64,000 nucleotides of DNA, from contig OY843611.1 of assembly GCA_963692995.1 (NCBI GenBank), forward strand, positions 2,666,001 through 2,730,000. The letters run 5' to 3'. Shown here one piece after another: positions 1-8,487 of this stretch. Every line of letters starts with the position of its first letter. Position 1 is the first letter of the stretch. The position numbers and the translations under genes were made by a program. This stretch comes from Bin87 sp963692995. GTDB lineage: Bacteria > Chloroflexota > Dehalococcoidia > Lucifugimonadales > UBA3495. The notes under the pieces were generated by a model that was given only the letters and a program-made list of their open reading frames with translations, ran no database searches and had not been told where the DNA came from.

Positions 1-342
1 AACTCCACCGACCATCCCACGGTGCAGCAGATCCACGAGCGTGTGCAGCAGCATTTCCCGTCCATGACCCTGGCTACCGTCTATTCGACCCTGGGCGTAC
101 TGTCCCGGAGCGGGTTGATTCAGGAACTGCCCTTCGCCAAGCAATCGCGCTACGAGAGTAACGTTTTGCCCCACGTCAACCTGGTGTGTTTGGGCTGCGG
201 CAACATCGCCGACGCTGAAGACAGCAGCGAGATAATCGTCCGATTGCGGGACCAGGTATCCAACGAGACCCGGTTCCAGGTGATGTGGCAGCGGGTGGAC
301 TTTCACGGCTGGTGCCGCGCCTGCCAGCCCTCGGACGAATAA
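1..342 (+). CDS. Fur-family metalloregulator, 5' end missing
   Basis: The frame is open from base 1, so the start codon and part of the winged-helix domain lie outside the window; about 113 residues remain. The visible part has the end of the DNA-binding domain (the segment MTLATVYSTLGVL matches the Fur/PerR recognition helix) followed by the dimerisation domain. That domain carries two CxxC pairs, CLGC and CRAC, the usual structural zinc site. The metal-sensing His cluster before the first pair reads PHVNLVC rather than HHHLVC, so one usual ligand is missing. Family members repress iron or peroxide-stress genes when metal-loaded. Which subclass this is (Fur, PerR, Zur) cannot be decided from the sequence. 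Confidence 0.85.
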   Translation, partial: NSTDHPTVQQIHERVQQHFPSMTLATVYSTLGVLSRSGLIQELPFAKQSRYESNVLPHVNLVCLGCGNIADAEDSSEIIVRLRDQVSNETRFQVMWQRVDFHGWCRACQPSDE

Positions 343-384
343 GCGCCCCGCCTCCTGATTGTCGCACCGTCTGATTGTCGCACC

Positions 385-750
385 GTGATCACCGGCATCG
401 TTGGCATCACGCTATGGACTGACAACCTGGATCGCATGCTGCGGTTCTACCGGGACGTGCTGCGGTTGCCCCTGCACTCATTCCACCAGGACGAGGGTTT
501 CATCGCGTTCCAGCTGGGCGACCTGCGGTTCAACGTGGGCCGGCACGGCGGAGTCAGCGGCGCGTCCAGGGACCCGCTGCGGGTAATGCCCCACCTTGGT
601 GTGGACGACATTCACGCTGAGCATGCCCGGCTGGTCGCGGAGGGCGTAGAGTTCATCCGCGTTCCGGAGCGGGAGCACTGGGGCGGCTGGGTAGCCACGC
701 TGCAAGACCCGGACGGCAACGTGCTGCAACTGCTGGAGTTTCCGAAGTAG
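385..750 (+). CDS. VOC-fold (glyoxalase/bleomycin-resistance) protein
   Basis: A 121-residue single-module vicinal-oxygen-chelate protein with a GTG start. It has the two beta-alpha-beta-beta-beta halves: LWTDNLDRMLRFYRDVL at the N-terminus and the typical ending DPDGNVLQLLEF. It lies 42 bp after the Fur-type regulator on the same strand and may be co-transcribed with it. VOC proteins bind a divalent metal and act as isomerases, dioxygenases or drug-binding proteins. Nothing in the sequence gives the substrate. The sequence GATTGTCGCACCGT is repeated in tandem just upstream. Confidence 0.8.
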   Translation: MITGIVGITLWTDNLDRMLRFYRDVLRLPLHSFHQDEGFIAFQLGDLRFNVGRHGGVSGASRDPLRVMPHLGVDDIHAEHARLVAEGVEFIRVPEREHWGGWVATLQDPDGNVLQLLEFPK

Positions 751-771
751 CGGCCCAGGGCGGAGCCGGCC

Positions 772-1527
772 TCAAGGGCTTTCCGACCGGAGGCGACGCA
801 GTTGCGCTTCCAGCTGCCTGTTGCGCTCTTCAGTTGCCGCCAGCCTTTCTTCAGTTGCCGCCAGCCTTTCTTCCACCAGCGAGAAGTCGCACAGGTAGCG
901 GCCCGTCTTGCGGTCATAAAACCGCAGATGGCTTTCGTCGTCAACATCCCAGTCCCACGCCGGATGCCAGCACAGGCACAGGTCCAGCGTGGGGCTGTAG
1001 CCCCAGATCATCCCGTCCGCTTCCATGGTCAGCGGGATTTCCTGGTATGCCCCGTCAACCAGCCGGTCGCCGGCCATAGCATAGCCGTAAAAATCGCCGC
1101 CGGTGGGGTCAACCCGCCAGTATTCGGCGATGCCCAGGCTGGCGTAAAGGTCGCGTTTGAATCCGGTGTCCCGACTGTGGGTGGTCTCCGAGGCGACCTC
1201 CATCACAAAGTCCGGCGGCTTGCCCGCATCCCAAATGATGTAGCCGTTGCGCGGCAGGATGGCGGCGGGTTCCACGCCGAAGGCCACCAGCAGGTCCGGC
1301 TCGACCCGGTTGTTCATGTTGTGCGGGTCAAAGTTCAGCACGCAGGGAGACCGCGCCAGCGTGTCCGGCCGCCCGGAAAAATGACGGGCGACGAAGTAGC
1401 CGGATTTGTTGATGGTGGGGCTTTGGATCATATCGCGCGGCTCCGGGTCGGGGCATACGTAGTCATCAGACCAGGGAATCGGGGGCAGCGTGACGGGGAC
1501 GCCCGTGTTTTGCGGCTTCGTAACCAT
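772..1527 (-). CDS. Uma2-family (DUF820) PD-(D/E)XK nuclease-like protein
   Basis: 251 residues from the ATG at 1527, which has a GAGG sequence 9-10 bases upstream. The middle resembles Uma2/DUF820 proteins: RVEPDLLVAF supplies the acidic position, and PPDFVMEVASETTHSRD followed by KRDLYASLGIAEYW is the usual core. In place of the E-x-K of active nucleases the line reads EVAS, so catalysis is uncertain. The C-terminus is a short coiled coil built from a repeated ERLAATE heptad, encoded by a tandem DNA repeat near 835-880 and ending in R/E-rich helix. Uma2 genes are common in Chloroflexota and Cyanobacteria as multicopy genes of unknown biological role. Confidence 0.75.
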   Translation of the reverse strand: MVTKPQNTGVPVTLPPIPWSDDYVCPDPEPRDMIQSPTINKSGYFVARHFSGRPDTLARSPCVLNFDPHNMNNRVEPDLLVAFGVEPAAILPRNGYIIWDAGKPPDFVMEVASETTHSRDTGFKRDLYASLGIAEYWRVDPTGGDFYGYAMAGDRLVDGAYQEIPLTMEADGMIWGYSPTLDLCLCWHPAWDWDVDDESHLRFYDRKTGRYLCDFSLVEERLAATEERLAATEERNRQLEAQLRRLRSESP

Positions 1528-1580
1528 CTCAATCCTCAATGCGCGTGAGCGGGCAATGGTGGGGCTCAATCCCAATGGAT

Positions 1581-1832
1581 TTACGTCCGCAGCTGGCGGG
1601 CCAGCTCGGCGTTGGACGGTTCCACCAGCACGGAGCCGTCGGGGAATACCACGGTGGGGATGATGAGCCGGTTGTCGTTGACCTGCTTCACGTAGTTCCG
1701 GGCGTCCTCGTCGCCGTCAACGTTTACGTACTCGTAGGCGACGCTCCGGCTGTCCAGGTAGTTGCGGGAACGGTGGCAATCGGGACACCATTCGGCGCCG
1801 TAGAGCTTGATGACGGGGTCGGCGGTGGTCAT
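1581..1832 (-). CDS. Glutaredoxin-like (mycoredoxin-type) protein
   Basis: 83 residues, one thioredoxin fold. The active site is WCPDCHRS near residues 15-22, followed by the cis-proline region LIIPTVVFPDGS that contacts the disulfide partner. The length and the CPDC motif resemble the small glutaredoxins/mycoredoxins of Gram-positive lineages, which reduce mixed disulfides with low-molecular-weight thiols. The start has a perfect AGGAGG ribosome-binding site (reverse complement of 1838-1844). The gene is on the same strand as the flavin reductase upstream at 1943-2596 and may form a redox pair with it, though the gap of 110 bp leaves this open. Confidence 0.85.
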   Translation of the reverse strand: MTTADPVIKLYGAEWCPDCHRSRNYLDSRSVAYEYVNVDGDEDARNYVKQVNDNRLIIPTVVFPDGSVLVEPSNAELARQLRT

Positions 1833-1942
1833 TCCGGGCCTCCTGTGGCGGCGTGGCAGGGGATGGTTAATCGGCGGGCAGCGGCTACGGTAACAGCGGT
1901 GGTAGCGTTGCCCCTGCCAGGAAATGGTTAGGGGCTGGTTGG

Positions 1943-2596
1943 TTAATCGGCGGCCTGCTGTTCTTCCTGGGGAGCGTACCGGGGGCGGACCAGTTCGTAC
2001 ACGTCGTCGGTGTGGCAGTACATATTGCCGGCCAGGCGGCCGGTGGGCTTCAAGGCGGCATGATCGATGCGGAGGCCGTTGGGGCCATCGTACAGAATGT
2101 CATCGCGGAGGTGCATCCGGACAATTTCCCCGATGACGATGCCGTGGGAATGGGGCTGCTCGCCGATGTTGACCACCTGGACGAGGCGACACTCCATGTT
2201 GACCGGCGACTCCAGCACGCGGGGCGGCTTCACTATTTCGCTGGGCGCTTCAGTAAGGCCGGCGATGTCGAACTCGGACACCTCGGACGGGTATTCGGCG
2301 GCGGTGGCATTCATGGCGGCGGCAATGTCGTCCACTACCACGTTGATGACGTACTCGCCGGTCTCCTCGATGTTGGTAAGGGTGTCCTTGCGCTTGTCCT
2401 GCCAGCCGGGGGCGCGGCGAGACGACGAGAAAACCACCGTGGGCGGGTTGTAGGCCATGGCGTTGAAAAAGCTGAACGGCGCCAGGTTCACCGCGCCGTC
2501 GGTGGACCTGGTGGAAACGAAGGCGATGGGCCGGGGCACGACCACGCCGGTGAGGATCATGTTGAAACGGTCGAAATTCTTGGGGTCGATGAGCAT
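1943..2596 (-). CDS. Flavin reductase-like domain protein
   Basis: 217 residues. It has the flavin_reduct fold: an N-terminal RPIAFVSTRS strand-turn, then NLAPFSFFNAMAYNPPTVVFS, the conserved FMN-binding stretch, and the later ESPVNMECRLVQ. Such proteins reduce FMN or FAD with NAD(P)H, often to feed a monooxygenase, or bind flavin for other reductions. The start has an AGGAG box. The next gene upstream on the same strand is an LLM flavin oxidoreductase (2840-3898). A two-component reductase/monooxygenase partnership is plausible but is only inferred from adjacency, because about 240 bp with repeats separates them. Confidence 0.82.
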   Translation of the reverse strand: MLIDPKNFDRFNMILTGVVVPRPIAFVSTRSTDGAVNLAPFSFFNAMAYNPPTVVFSSSRRAPGWQDKRKDTLTNIEETGEYVINVVVDDIAAAMNATAAEYPSEVSEFDIAGLTEAPSEIVKPPRVLESPVNMECRLVQVVNIGEQPHSHGIVIGEIVRMHLRDDILYDGPNGLRIDHAALKPTGRLAGNMYCHTDDVYELVRPRYAPQEEQQAAD

Positions 2597-2690
2597 GATT
2601 GCTGGCTCCTGGGCCTTTATCGGGATGCACCGGATGAACTGGGTTTTGCCGATTATACATCGTTGCGGCTCGCTACCGACCCAGGCTCTC

Positions 2691-2718
2691 CGGATTCCCG
2701 CTTTCGCGGGAATGACGG
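2691..2718 (+). repeat. Short dispersed palindromic repeat (REP-like hairpin)
   Basis: The core GATTCCCGCTTTCGCGGGAATGACG forms a hairpin with arms ATTCCCGC/GCGGGAAT. The same unit recurs more than a dozen times in the window, only between genes. The rest of the gap 2719-2839 contains an imperfect tandem repeat of GGGAAGGGCGGCGTGCATGC and nothing else recognisable. Confidence 0.85.
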
Positions 2719-2839
2719 TGTAGATTCATGCGGGAAGGGCGGCGTGCATGCGGGAAGGGCCGATGCTGGCGACCGACGAAGCGATGACTGCGGGGAAGGG
2801 CGGCGTGCATGCGCGAAGGGCGGCGTTGGTCAACGGACT

Positions 2840-3898
2840 CTAGGCGCCGGGACGAAGCTTGGGCATGACCGCATCGACGAACCGGCCCAGGCAACCCATC
2901 ACCTGCTCCGGCGTCAGGTCGCCCCAGGCGAATATGGGGCAGAAGTAGTTGATGCCCGTCTCGTCAATCGCTCGTTGGACCCGTTCCCCGACGGTGGACG
3001 GCGAACCCGCGATTATCACGTCACGGGCTTCCAGCGCGTCGAAGTCCCGCATCGCGCCCAGGCGGTCCAAGCCGTTCTTAGCCCACAGGTAGTCGATGTT
3101 GTGGAACCAGGTCCGGTACGCGGCTTTGGCTTCCGCCCTGGCTTGTTCGTCGGTGTCGGCGATGTACATGTGCCGGACGAGGCCCAGCTTGGGAACGGGC
3201 ACGTGGCTGTTCAACCCGTCGGACCGCCGCTCGGCGTTCCAGACCCGTTTGTACAAGTCGTAATGGGCCTTTACGCCGGCGTTGTCGGCGAAAACGGTGC
3301 AGGTGTTGAAGCCGTGCCGGGCCAGCCACGGCGCCGTTTCGATGTTGTTGCTGGCGTACCACAGCGGAGGATAGGGCTTCTGGTGGGGCGCAATCCACAG
3401 TTCAATATCCTCGTAGTTGTAGTGCTTGCCCCGGTGGTTGAGCATTCCGGTGGTGAAACCCTTGGTGAACAGCTCCAGCTGCTCGTTGAACATTTCCCAG
3501 CTGAGGTCCAGATCCACGCCGAACTCGGCGGCCTCCACCGGCGACACGCCGCGGCCCACGCCCAAATCCAGCCGTCCGTTGCTGAGATTGTCCAGCATGC
3601 AGATTTCGTGATACAGCCGGATGGGGTTGTAAAAGGGCAGCAGGAACACCAGCGGCCCCAGACGCAGCCTGGTGGTGCGCTGCGCCGCCGCCGCCAGGAA
3701 CACCGCCGGCGAGGGCGACACGCTCAGCGGGGTAATGTGATGCTCTGCCAAGTGGTAGCTGTAGAACCCGTTTTGATCGGCATACGCCAGCATTTTGAGC
3801 CGGTTTTCAAAGATCTCGTGGGGCGCCGACGTGTCCCATTCGATCCAGTCGAACAGGCCGAATTCGAGGGTATTGTTAAGCGTAACGGCCGGCGTCAT
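2840..3898 (-). CDS. LLM-class flavin-dependent oxidoreductase
   Basis: 352 residues with a perfect AGGAGG ribosome-binding site before the ATG at 3898. Luciferase-like TIM-barrel features are present: FGLFDWIEWD at the start, SYHLAEHHITPLSVSPSPAV, then RLYHEICMLDNLSNGRLDLGVGRG, the standard bacterial-luciferase signature, and a C-terminal VIIAGSPSTVGERVQ phosphate-binding loop. LLM enzymes oxidise substrates with O2 and reduced FMN or transfer hydride with F420. The FMN-monooxygenase subgroup is more likely from the N-terminal AEHH motif. It is about 40% like the enzyme encoded at 6963-8084 by eye. Expansion of such enzymes is known for SAR202 Chloroflexota. The substrate is unknown. Confidence 0.88.
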   Translation of the reverse strand: MTPAVTLNNTLEFGLFDWIEWDTSAPHEIFENRLKMLAYADQNGFYSYHLAEHHITPLSVSPSPAVFLAAAAQRTTRLRLGPLVFLLPFYNPIRLYHEICMLDNLSNGRLDLGVGRGVSPVEAAEFGVDLDLSWEMFNEQLELFTKGFTTGMLNHRGKHYNYEDIELWIAPHQKPYPPLWYASNNIETAPWLARHGFNTCTVFADNAGVKAHYDLYKRVWNAERRSDGLNSHVPVPKLGLVRHMYIADTDEQARAEAKAAYRTWFHNIDYLWAKNGLDRLGAMRDFDALEARDVIIAGSPSTVGERVQRAIDETGINYFCPIFAWGDLTPEQVMGCLGRFVDAVMPKLRPGA

Positions 3899-3943
3899 CA
3901 GTTACCTCCTGTTCGGGGCAATCGCGCCGCAATTTATTCATAG

Positions 3944-4045
3944 GTCACTCCCGCGAAAGCGGGATCCCGGAAACCGCGCGGTAAGCGCGCCGGTGACGAA
4001 ACTGCCAATTTGGACCACTGGATTCCCGCTTTCGCGGGAATGACG
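3944..4045. repeat. Two facing palindromic repeat units
   Basis: Units at 3944-3970 (TCACTCCCGCGAAAGCGGGA) and 4017-4045 (GATTCCCGCTTTCGCGGGAATGACG) face each other around a 46-bp linker. This is the same two-hairpin architecture as the MITE-like elements described elsewhere, but recognisable terminal inverted repeats are absent, so it may be a decayed copy. Confidence 0.7.
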
Positions 4046-4058
4046 AGAGTAACCGCGC

Positions 4059-4937
4059 TCAGTCCGCCACCAGCGGCAGCGACGGATCGGCGGCGTACTC
4101 CGACATGGAGGCGTCGTACACTGCGATGTTTGCGTAACCCAGCATAGCCAGGACAAAGGCGTCGTTGGAGGCTGCAATGCCGCCGCCGCAGTAGGTGATG
4201 ACGCGCTGCGCGGGGTCGGCGCCCGCCGCGGTGAAGAGGGCCGACAGCTGCTCGGCCGGCCGGAATAGCCCGGTCTCCGGGTCGGTCAGCTCGCCCGAGG
4301 GCACGTTGGTCGCGCCGGGAATATGCCCGGCCCGCCCGTAGGCTCGCCCGCCGTCGGCTCCGGAGTGCTGCTCCCGCCCCAAGGCGTTGATCAAGCAACT
4401 CCCGCCGCCGGCGCCCGATTCGATGAAGGCCTTAACCTCGGCCAGGTCGGCAAAGCGCGCCGGGTCGGGCGTCGGGTTGAAGGTCGCCGGGGCGTAGCGC
4501 GCCGGTTCTGTCGAGACGGCCCGACCCTCCGCGGTCCAGCGGAGCCAACCGCCGTCCAGCACCACCGCGCCGTAACCGCCCATGGCCCGGAACATCCACC
4601 AGAACCGCGCCGCCCATTGGGATCCCAAGCGGTCGTACAGGACGAGCCGGGACGACTCCGAGATGCCGTGGCGTCCGGCGGCTTCCGCAAAGGCCGCCGG
4701 CGAGGGCATCATGAAGCGATAGGCTTGGTCGTTGTCGGAGAAGTCGGCCGGCAAGTCGAGGAAACCCGCTCCGGGGATGTGTCCCGTCTCATACTCGTTC
4801 CGGCCCGACTCGGCGCGAACGCCGCCGTCGCCGCGATGCAGAAATACTGTTGTCTCGAAGACGCGGACGTCGTCATCCGCCAGGTGTTCGGCAAGCCAAT
4901 CAGTGGAAACGAGAAACTCCGGGTGCGCGAATGCCAT
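4059..4937 (-). CDS. Thiosulfate/3-mercaptopyruvate-type sulfurtransferase (two rhodanese domains)
   Basis: 292 residues from the ATG at 4937, which has a GGAG box; an upstream ATG at 5009 is in frame but lacks one. It has two tandem rhodanese domains. The first (STDWLAEHL to LDGGWLRW) is catalytically inactive as is normal. The second has the active-site loop YCGGGIAAS with the persulfide-forming cysteine. The linker and the interdomain segment GHIPGATNVPSGELTD are typical. Such enzymes move sulfane sulfur from thiosulfate or mercaptopyruvate to thiol acceptors in the cytoplasm. The CGGGIAAS loop resembles neither the classical CRKGVT (thiosulfate) nor CGSGVTA (mercaptopyruvate) loop exactly but is closer to the latter. 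Confidence 0.88.
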   Translation of the reverse strand: MAFAHPEFLVSTDWLAEHLADDDVRVFETTVFLHRGDGGVRAESGRNEYETGHIPGAGFLDLPADFSDNDQAYRFMMPSPAAFAEAAGRHGISESSRLVLYDRLGSQWAARFWWMFRAMGGYGAVVLDGGWLRWTAEGRAVSTEPARYAPATFNPTPDPARFADLAEVKAFIESGAGGGSCLINALGREQHSGADGGRAYGRAGHIPGATNVPSGELTDPETGLFRPAEQLSALFTAAGADPAQRVITYCGGGIAASNDAFVLAMLGYANIAVYDASMSEYAADPSLPLVAD

Positions 4938-5120
4938 GGTCAACTCCAGCCGTTGCGGGCTTGCGGGGAAAGTGTCGGGTTGCGCTGTATCTGACTGCGG
5001 CGCGGCCAATTAGCAGGTCGCTCTCATGCGCCGCCACTTGATGAGAACTCCACCAGGGAGCGTTTGTGTTGCGACAGATTAGCAGAAAAGCGGCGGCGGC
5101 GGGGGAGCGCCGGCAATCCT

Positions 5121-5149
5121 TTGTGGCAGCCCGCGCACGATGCTAAACT
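5121..5149 (+). promoter_or_regulatory. Candidate sigma-70 promoter for the class III aminotransferase
   Basis: TTGTGG at 5121, a 17-base spacer, then TAAACT at 5144 preceded by TGC (extended -10). It lies 57 bases before the start codon at 5206. This is a pattern match only. Confidence 0.5.
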
Positions 5150-5205
5150 GCCTGGGCAAGAACATTTCCAACATTTAGGACTCAGAACAGCGCTCGGAGG
5201 CAAGC

Positions 5206-6585
5206 ATGGCTACCCACACTGAAACTGCGGTCAACGATCTGCAAAGAACCGCCCTGGAGAACCTCTGGGTGTACCTTCGGGAACCCAGCGACATGGCCGA
5301 AAAAGGCGAGCCACAGATCTTCGTGGAAGGCAAGGGTTGCCACGTCACGGACGCTTTGGGCAACACCTACATCGACGCCATGTCGGGCCTTTGGCTGAAG
5401 AACGTCGGCTATGGCCAGAAGGAAATCGCCGACGCCGCCTACGAGCAGATGCTCAAGATCACCTATATGCCCATGGGCTCCACCACCGAACCCACCGTCA
5501 TGCTGTCGGAAAAGGTCGCGTCCCTGATGCCGGGCGATCTTTCCCGCTGCTTCTTCACCAGCGGCGGTTCCGAGTCGGTGGAAACGGCGTTGAAGCTGTC
5601 TCGCGCTTATTTCAAGCGCATGGGCGAACCGCAGCGCACCAAGTTCATCAGCCGCCGGGACTCGTACCACGGCGCCACTATGGGCGCCATGGCCCTGGGC
5701 GGCAACTATCTCTACCCCAGGGAAGACTACGAACCCCTGATGCCGAATACCTTCCACGCTCCTCAACCCAACTTCTACCGCTGTGAGTTCAACAGCAGTT
5801 CGCCGGAGGAGTGCGGCCAACGGTGCGTGGACGCCATCGAGGGCATCATCCAGTTCCAGGGGCCGGAAACCGTCGCGGCGGTTATCGCCGAACCCATTTC
5901 CAGCCCCATGGGAGCGGTGGTGCCGCCGGACAACTACTGGCCCCTGCTTCGGGAAGTTTGCGACAAGTACGGCTGCCTGCTGATTGCCGATGAGGTGATT
6001 ACCGGCTTCGGTCGCACCGGCAAGTGGTTCGGCTGCGATCACTGGGACGTCGTTCCCGACATGATGGCGGTGGCCAAGGGCATCACCAGCGGATACATCC
6101 CCATGGGCGGAACCATCCTGCGCAAGCCCATTGCCGATGCTTTTGTGGGCAGCCCCCGGGCCGCCTTCCGCCATGTGATCACTTTCGGCGGGCATCCGGT
6201 GGCCGCGGCTGCCTCCCTGAAGAACCTGGAGATCATGGAACGGGAAGGGATGGTGGAGAATTCGGCCCGGATGGGGAAATACCTGCTGGACGGTCTGGAG
6301 GAGCTCAAGGCGAAGCACTCCATCATCGGCAACGCGCGCGGGTTGGGTCTCATGTGCGGGCTGGAGCTGGTGAAGGACCGGGAGACCAGGGAACACTATC
6401 CAGCCGACGCCGGTTTGGGGCCCCGGTTGACCCAGGGCTTTGCCGACCACGGCCTCTTCCTGCGCGGCGGCGACCTCATGAACGTGATGCCGCCCCTGTG
6501 CGTGACGCCCGGAGAGATTGAACAGATTGTGTCCACCATGGACCGTGTGATCGGTCAGGTAGCCGCGGACTTGGGCGCGGCGTAG
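5206..6585 (+). CDS. Class III pyridoxal-phosphate aminotransferase (omega-transaminase type)
   Basis: 459 residues with a GCTCGGAGGC ribosome-binding site. Fold type I class III features: an N-terminal VTDALGNTYIDAMSGLW, TSGGSESVETALKL in the phosphate-binding region, LIADEVITGFGRTG (Asp that binds the PLP ring nitrogen), and MMAVAKGITSGYIPMG with the Schiff-base lysine. These enzymes move amino groups from omega-amino acids, amines or ornithine/acetylornithine-like donors to a keto acid such as pyruvate. No neighbour indicates a pathway, so the substrate is open. It is transcribed alone, with a promoter upstream and an inverted repeat and a MITE-like element downstream. Confidence 0.9.
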   Translation: MATHTETAVNDLQRTALENLWVYLREPSDMAEKGEPQIFVEGKGCHVTDALGNTYIDAMSGLWLKNVGYGQKEIADAAYEQMLKITYMPMGSTTEPTVMLSEKVASLMPGDLSRCFFTSGGSESVETALKLSRAYFKRMGEPQRTKFISRRDSYHGATMGAMALGGNYLYPREDYEPLMPNTFHAPQPNFYRCEFNSSSPEECGQRCVDAIEGIIQFQGPETVAAVIAEPISSPMGAVVPPDNYWPLLREVCDKYGCLLIADEVITGFGRTGKWFGCDHWDVVPDMMAVAKGITSGYIPMGGTILRKPIADAFVGSPRAAFRHVITFGGHPVAAAASLKNLEIMEREGMVENSARMGKYLLDGLEELKAKHSIIGNARGLGLMCGLELVKDRETREHYPADAGLGPRLTQGFADHGLFLRGGDLMNVMPPLCVTPGEIEQIVSTMDRVIGQVAADLGAA

Positions 6586-6620
6586 TTGCGGCACGCCATG
6601 ACCGTCCGGCAGCGTTGCTG

Positions 6621-6646
6621 GAACTCTCCGTATGGGGAGGGAGTTC
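6621..6646 (+). terminator. Inverted repeat after the aminotransferase gene
   Basis: GAACTC and GAGTTC arms, extended inward by TCC/GGA with a small bulge, around a short loop. There is no T-run, so any terminator function is uncertain. The 3' arm ends at the left boundary of the MITE-like element. Confidence 0.35.
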
Positions 6647-6810
6647 TAGGCCGTGTTTACAAACTCCGTCATTCCCGCGAAAGCGGGAATCCAGCGAGTG
6701 TAAATAAGGCCGGCTTTCCGTTGCCGGTGATTTTCTGGGTTCCTGCTTTCGCAGGAACGACGGTGTGAGAGGGAACGACGGTGTGATTTCCAGTTTGTAA
6801 ACAGTCTCTA
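6647..6810. mobile_element. MITE-like element, copy 1 (type copy)
   Basis: Bounded by TA at 6647 and TA at 6809. Just inside are terminal inverted repeats: GGCCGTGTTTACAAACT on the left and, reading the right end reversed, GAGACTGTTTACAAACT. The interior has two hairpins (6667-6694 with arms ATTCCCGC/GCGGGAAT, and 6737-6762 with GTTCCTGC/GCAGGAAC) joined by a 40-bp linker that other copies share. It has no coding capacity. The gap 6586-6962 holds only this element, the inverted repeat before it and the leader of the next gene. Confidence 0.75.
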
Positions 6811-6962
6811 GGGCAGAGTGTCGAGCGTTTGACGAGTTGGGAACACGTACAATAGAGTGGAACGTCGGCTCAAGTCCCGCCGGCGCGCCAAGCAGTCACC
6901 AGGGGGACGCAGCAAGGGGACGATTGAGCCCGATACGATTGATTTCACCAGGGAGCTTGTTA

Positions 6963-8084
6963 ATGGCATTGCAGTTTGGGGTTTTCGACCACATCGAGCC
7001 CATTCCCGGCGTACCACTGGACCGGATTTACCGGGAACGGCTGGAGCAGATCCAGCGGCTGGAGTCCGCCGGGTTCTATTCCTACCACCTTGCGGAGCAC
7101 CACACGCCGGCAGTCCATAGTCTCGCGCCGTCGCAGAACGTTTTCCTGGCCGCCGCGGCAGAGCGGACGACCACCATGCGGCTGGGCCCGTGCGTGTACG
7201 TGCTGCCACTGCACCATCCGGTGCGCCTGATCGAAGAAATCTGCATGTTGGACAACCTCAGCGACGGGAGAATGGACATCGGAGTGGGCCGGGGCGGAGT
7301 GATCGAAGCCTACTTCTGGGGACAGGACTCCGACGTTGAGGTGAACTATGCCCGTTATCTGGAAACGCTGGCGGTGGTCAAGGCGGGACTGGGCAGCGAT
7401 TCGCTGACCTACCAGGGCGAGTTCTACAACTTTGACGATCTGCCCATGCGCCTGCGGCCCAAACAGAACCCTTACCCGCCCCTGTGGTACATGCGGAACG
7501 TGGAGACCTCGGCTGCCAACGGGATGCACTCCATAATCGTGGGGAACCTGGATTCCTTCGGGGCAAACGTAGAACGCTATTTCCAGCTTTGGGATGAGCA
7601 CCAGGGTCCGGGAGCCTTGAACGCCCAGGGCGAAGCGCCCAAGATCGGGTTGGTCAACCACCTTTACCTCGCCGACACGGACGCCGAAGCCGCCAGGATA
7701 GCCCAGCCGGCCTGGGAGCAGTACAAATGGAACTTGGCGGCGCCGCGCCGACTGGAAGTGGAGCGGCGCGGCCTGACCCAGTTTGCCGGCGACAACACCA
7801 ATCCCCGGCCATCTAACCTGCCCGACCGTGAGGCGGAGAGCAGCAGCGACGCAGCGGCGCGACGGTCCGGTTCCGCTGGGCTTGAGGAACACGCCGCGCC
7901 GGGCGGAGGCGGGTTCAACGTCGTCGCCGGATCCCCGGATTCCATACGGGATTACATGGACGATTATCTCGAGACGGGGGCCAACTACTTCGTAGCCGCC
8001 TTCCAATGGGGCCACCTGTCCCATGAAGATACCATGCGCTCGTTGGAACTGTTCGTATCTGAAGTCATGCCCCACTACGTCTAG
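6963..8084 (+). CDS. LLM-class flavin-dependent oxidoreductase with a low-complexity insert
   Basis: 373 residues from the ATG at 6963, chosen because AGGGAG sits upstream and MALQFGVFDH matches the LLM N-terminus; longer in-frame extension is probably leader. Features are YSYHLAEHHTPAV, EEICMLDNLSDGRMDIGVGRG and a C-terminal VVAGSPDSIRDYMDD loop. It parallels the protein at 2840-3898 throughout but carries about 40 extra residues near positions 280-320 that are rich in Ser, Ala, Arg and Gly and look unstructured, just before the phosphate-binding loop. The reaction is expected to be an FMN-dependent oxygenation in the cytoplasm; the substrate is unknown. Transcribed alone. Confidence 0.87.
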   Translation: MALQFGVFDHIEPIPGVPLDRIYRERLEQIQRLESAGFYSYHLAEHHTPAVHSLAPSQNVFLAAAAERTTTMRLGPCVYVLPLHHPVRLIEEICMLDNLSDGRMDIGVGRGGVIEAYFWGQDSDVEVNYARYLETLAVVKAGLGSDSLTYQGEFYNFDDLPMRLRPKQNPYPPLWYMRNVETSAANGMHSIIVGNLDSFGANVERYFQLWDEHQGPGALNAQGEAPKIGLVNHLYLADTDAEAARIAQPAWEQYKWNLAAPRRLEVERRGLTQFAGDNTNPRPSNLPDREAESSSDAAARRSGSAGLEEHAAPGGGGFNVVAGSPDSIRDYMDDYLETGANYFVAAFQWGHLSHEDTMRSLELFVSEVMPHYV

Positions 8085-8400
8085 GCTCCCGGGGAGCCGG
8101 CGACCGGGACCGGGCCAGTCGCGGCTTTGAGCTGGGGCGAACTAAAGGCGACATTGCGGCAAGTCCGGTTGCCGTGGCGCAAAGGAATCAGCTGGAAGCT
8201 TTTACACTCGTCATTCCCGCGAAAGCGGCAATCCGGAATCTCCTGCTGTTCCAGAAGGATTTGGCTGTGGAAACGCCTGGCCTCCGCTGGCGCGGGAAGG
8301 ACGCCGGTGGAGCGGGAATGGCGGTTCTTGGGCAGAGTGCGCCCCAATTATGGACAGATCCGCTATCCCATCCCCACCACCCGGCATTGGCACAGAAAAG
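8085..8400. other. Intergenic stretch with one palindromic repeat
   Basis: The 316 bases between the LLM oxidoreductase and the tRNA-Arg gene. A hairpin repeat unit of the common family lies at 8209-8236 (CATTCCCGCGAAAGCGGCAAT, one mismatch in the arm). No gene with plausible codon use or recognisable similarity is seen; open frames here continue into antisense of the tRNAs. Confidence 0.6.
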
Positions 8401-8474
8401 TACCCCTGGAGGGACTCGAACCCCCGACGCGCGACTTAGGACGCCGCCGCTCTGTCCAACTGAGCTACAGGGGC
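8401..8474 (-). tRNA. tRNA-Arg (anticodon CCT)
   Basis: The reverse strand folds as a cloverleaf: acceptor GCCCCTG/CAGGGGT with a G-T closing pair and discriminator A, D-arm GCTC/GAGC, anticodon stem GCGGC/GTCGC with loop GTCCTAA (anticodon CCT, reading AGG), and T-arm GGGGG-TTCGAGT-CCCTC. CCA is not encoded. It lies 13 bp downstream of the tRNA-Ala gene and was probably co-transcribed with it. Confidence 0.92.
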
Positions 8475-8487
8475 GGAAGAGAATTGG

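Noticed and set aside
2012..3943. A 643-codon plus-strand frame over the flavin reductase and LLM genes
   Set aside because: It is antisense to two clear genes and lacks homology or a ribosome-binding site; long shadows are expected at this GC content. The same holds for 26796-28586 (minus), 31149-33200 (minus) and 12653-14056 (plus).
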